In this document: in pieces, positions 62,691 through 64,000 of the stretch
Position numbering within the stretch: position 1 is the first letter of the stretch
Layout of the letters: each line of letters starts with the position of its first letter
Origin: Perognathus longimembris pacificus
Taxonomy: Eukaryota; Chordata; Mammalia; Rodentia; Heteromyidae
Assembly: GCF_023159225.1 (NCBI RefSeq)
Contig: NC_063174.1
Coordinates: 42,834,191-42,898,190 of the forward strand
Direction of reading: 5' to 3'
DNA: 64,000 nucleotides
The notes under the pieces: model-generated
What the model was told of the DNA's origin: nothing
Seen by the model: only the letters and a program-made list of their open reading frames with translations
Databases searched by the model: none
Made by a program: the position numbers and the translations under genes

Positions 62691-62759
62691 TAATAATATT
62701 GAGTTCCTATTTCACCCACTATGAGCTCTCCAAATCAAGGGCTTGTTAAGTCACCTCTG

Positions 62760-62762
<3 letters not shown>

Positions 62763-62812
<50 letters not shown>
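62763..62812. repeat. (CA)n microsatellite
   Basis: About 25 CA units. Confidence 0.97.
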
Positions 62813-62814
<2 letters not shown>

Positions 62815-63168
62815 CCTTGGAGTGACATCCCTCCTGGCTGTTCCTATCACTGAGAAGGCCCAAGGAACAGACCTCTGAATAGTGTTGTTCTCCTTGAGCA
62901 GCAGCTAGGGCTGCTTCTTTGGGTCCCAGCGCTGCCACTTAAGCAGTGGCCATGTGAAGAGCACTCAGGCTGTGTTGTCCTCTTGTCCTGCCTATCCTAG
63001 GCTGGTCCTCCCTCCACCCCTCTACCTGGACAGGGACCCATTCTCACCTGCCTTTAAAAAAAAAAGCTACCCTGACCGGGAAAGGGAGAAGTAAAGGATG
63101 TCTCTTCAGAGATAGCTCAACCCCAGATGCCAGTCTCAAGGTGTTGGTAGTTCAAGGTACCTAGGTAG

Positions 63169-63184
63169 TTCTAGGTACCTAGAA
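63169..63184. other. 16-bp perfect palindrome
   Basis: TTCTAGGTACCTAGAA equals its own reverse complement. A related string, TCAAGGTACCTAGG, sits 18 bases upstream, so the core GGTACCTAG is duplicated. Confidence 0.85.
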
Positions 63185-63499
63185 GCGATGTAGACCAGGT
63201 GACCCAACATCTCTGCACCTCGCTTCTCCCCCCCCCCCACCATCTGTAAAGTAGTCATTAGGGGCCTGCACACAGAGCACTAGGTAGAGGGAAGCTCAGC
63301 ACAGCTGGAGTCTGTGGTTGGGTGTGGTCGCCCCCCCCCCCCCCGGGGCTCTTCCCTACAGGCCTGACTCACACCTATCCCTCTGGGGCTCACATCCTCC
63401 CACTCCCACCCCCACCACACACACCCCAGCCCCTCCCCGGAGGGCCCCCACCCAGGGGGGCCTCTCAAGTTGGATCCACCCCTCCAGCCAGGCCTGCAG

Positions 63500-63640
63500 C
63501 TACCTGGCCAAGGGACAACAGCCTAAGACAGCAGTATTTGAAATGCAAAATAACATTGTGATTGAGCCTGCCGGGGCTGTTTATTTATCAGATCAATAGA
63601 CCAAGCCATTCTCTCACTGGGATAAGAGATGGTATCACCC
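63500..63640 (+). promoter_or_regulatory. Candidate conserved element with POU and SOX cores
   Basis: ATGCAAA (63543-63549) and CATTGTG (63554-63560) lie four bases apart on the same strand, in the reverse order to the canonical SOX2-OCT4 composite. The surrounding AT-rich, repeat-free text has the look of conserved non-coding DNA. Binding is unproven. Confidence 0.3.
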
Positions 63641-63895
63641 TGAGCGACCAATACCTCTCCAGCCCTGCCCAAAGAGCCTGGGCGGACCCCCATCTCTGCC
63701 CCTCTCCCTCTTCAGCTGCTCTTAGCTGTCTTTTGGCATCAGTGACAGCCTCCATTAAAGGCCTCATTATTTTCTGGTACTGGCTAACCTATGACTTGTC
63801 ATCAATTCTGGATGCATTCGGTTTGCCAACACAGTAACATGTGAAGAAAAGAAAGGCATAGCCTATAGTTGATGAAATACGGTATGATGAGAAGG

Positions 63896-63923
63896 AGTGA
63901 ATGAATGAATGAACGAATGAATC
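63896..63923. repeat. (GAAT)n short tandem
   Basis: About seven GAAT units with one C substitution. Confidence 0.9.
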
Positions 63924-64000
63924 CATGAGATGGCAGAGGAGCTGTTTTTCACAAGCTTCCTGTGTTGGCTAAGGAAGGCATCAGGGAGCCAGACCATGCT

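Larger units (their letters stand above)
28554..64000 (+). other. Esrrb: Esrrb intron 1 (5' part, open-ended)
   Basis: It begins with the GTAGGT donor. I searched by eye on the plus strand for the next exon, expected to encode the conserved SFIKTEPSSPSSG stretch and the zinc fingers, and found nothing matching. The intron therefore appears to exceed 35 kb, in keeping with the large 5' introns known for this gene. No other gene was recognised inside it. Confidence 0.7.

Noticed and set aside
28554..64000. Search for Esrrb exon 2 (rest of N-terminus and zinc fingers)
   Set aside because: Expected codon strings for the SFIKTEPSSP and zinc-finger regions were not found on the plus strand, so the exon is taken to lie beyond the window.

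Overview
This window is nuclear DNA from a placental mammal, most likely a rodent of the superfamily Geomyoidea (kangaroo rats, pocket mice, pocket gophers). The main clue is the dominant repeat: a dimeric SINE with a tRNA-Ala/ID-like left monomer joined to a right monomer called Geo. This matches the published IDL-Geo family, described as restricted to Geomyoidea. A second abundant SINE joins a 7SL RNA-like arm to the same Geo arm. Old mammal-wide repeats (MIR, MaLR-type LTRs, a DNA transposon, LINE-1 tails) and many CA/GT, GGAA and GGA microsatellites make up most of the rest. Nothing bacterial or viral is present apart from these fossil elements.

Only one protein-coding piece is recognised. 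It is the first coding exon of Esrrb (estrogen-related receptor beta, plus strand) at 28504-28553, inside a CpG island of about 28.0-29.6 kb. It encodes MDVSELCIPDPLGYHNQ and ends at a phase-2 splice donor (CA|GTAGGT). I did not find the next exon, which carries the rest of the N-terminus and the zinc-finger region. On that reading everything from 28554 to 64000 is intron 1, and 1-28 kb is upstream flank. The 5' UTR holds an 85-codon uORF and a 5-codon mini-uORF that share one stop codon, and this stop overlaps the Esrrb ATG as TGATG.

Layout: 1-8.5 kb is repeat-rich flank. At 9.05-9.4 kb there is a small isolated CpG-rich patch with a CTCF motif. 9.9-24.3 kb is dense in SINEs, with a DNA transposon remnant and LINE-1 tails. 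24.5-27.9 kb is SINE-poor upstream DNA with an octamer/ERR element and other ERR elements. 28-29.6 kb holds the promoter, exon 1 and proximal intron. 29.6-39.3 kb is an unusually SINE-poor part of intron 1, while 40.6-51.3 kb is SINE-dense. 52.8 kb has a second CTCF motif in the same orientation. 54.2, 57.1, 57.8 and 63.5 kb hold candidate conserved non-coding elements.

The recurrent theme is possible regulation of Esrrb. By manual scan I found seven TNAAGGTCA ERR elements, against about two expected by chance. One lies one base from a perfect octamer. There are also a tandem T-box-like palindrome, a TCF motif in the proximal intron and an NRL/CRX-like cluster. All regulatory calls are motif-level inferences from one sequence and have not been tested by alignment or experiment.
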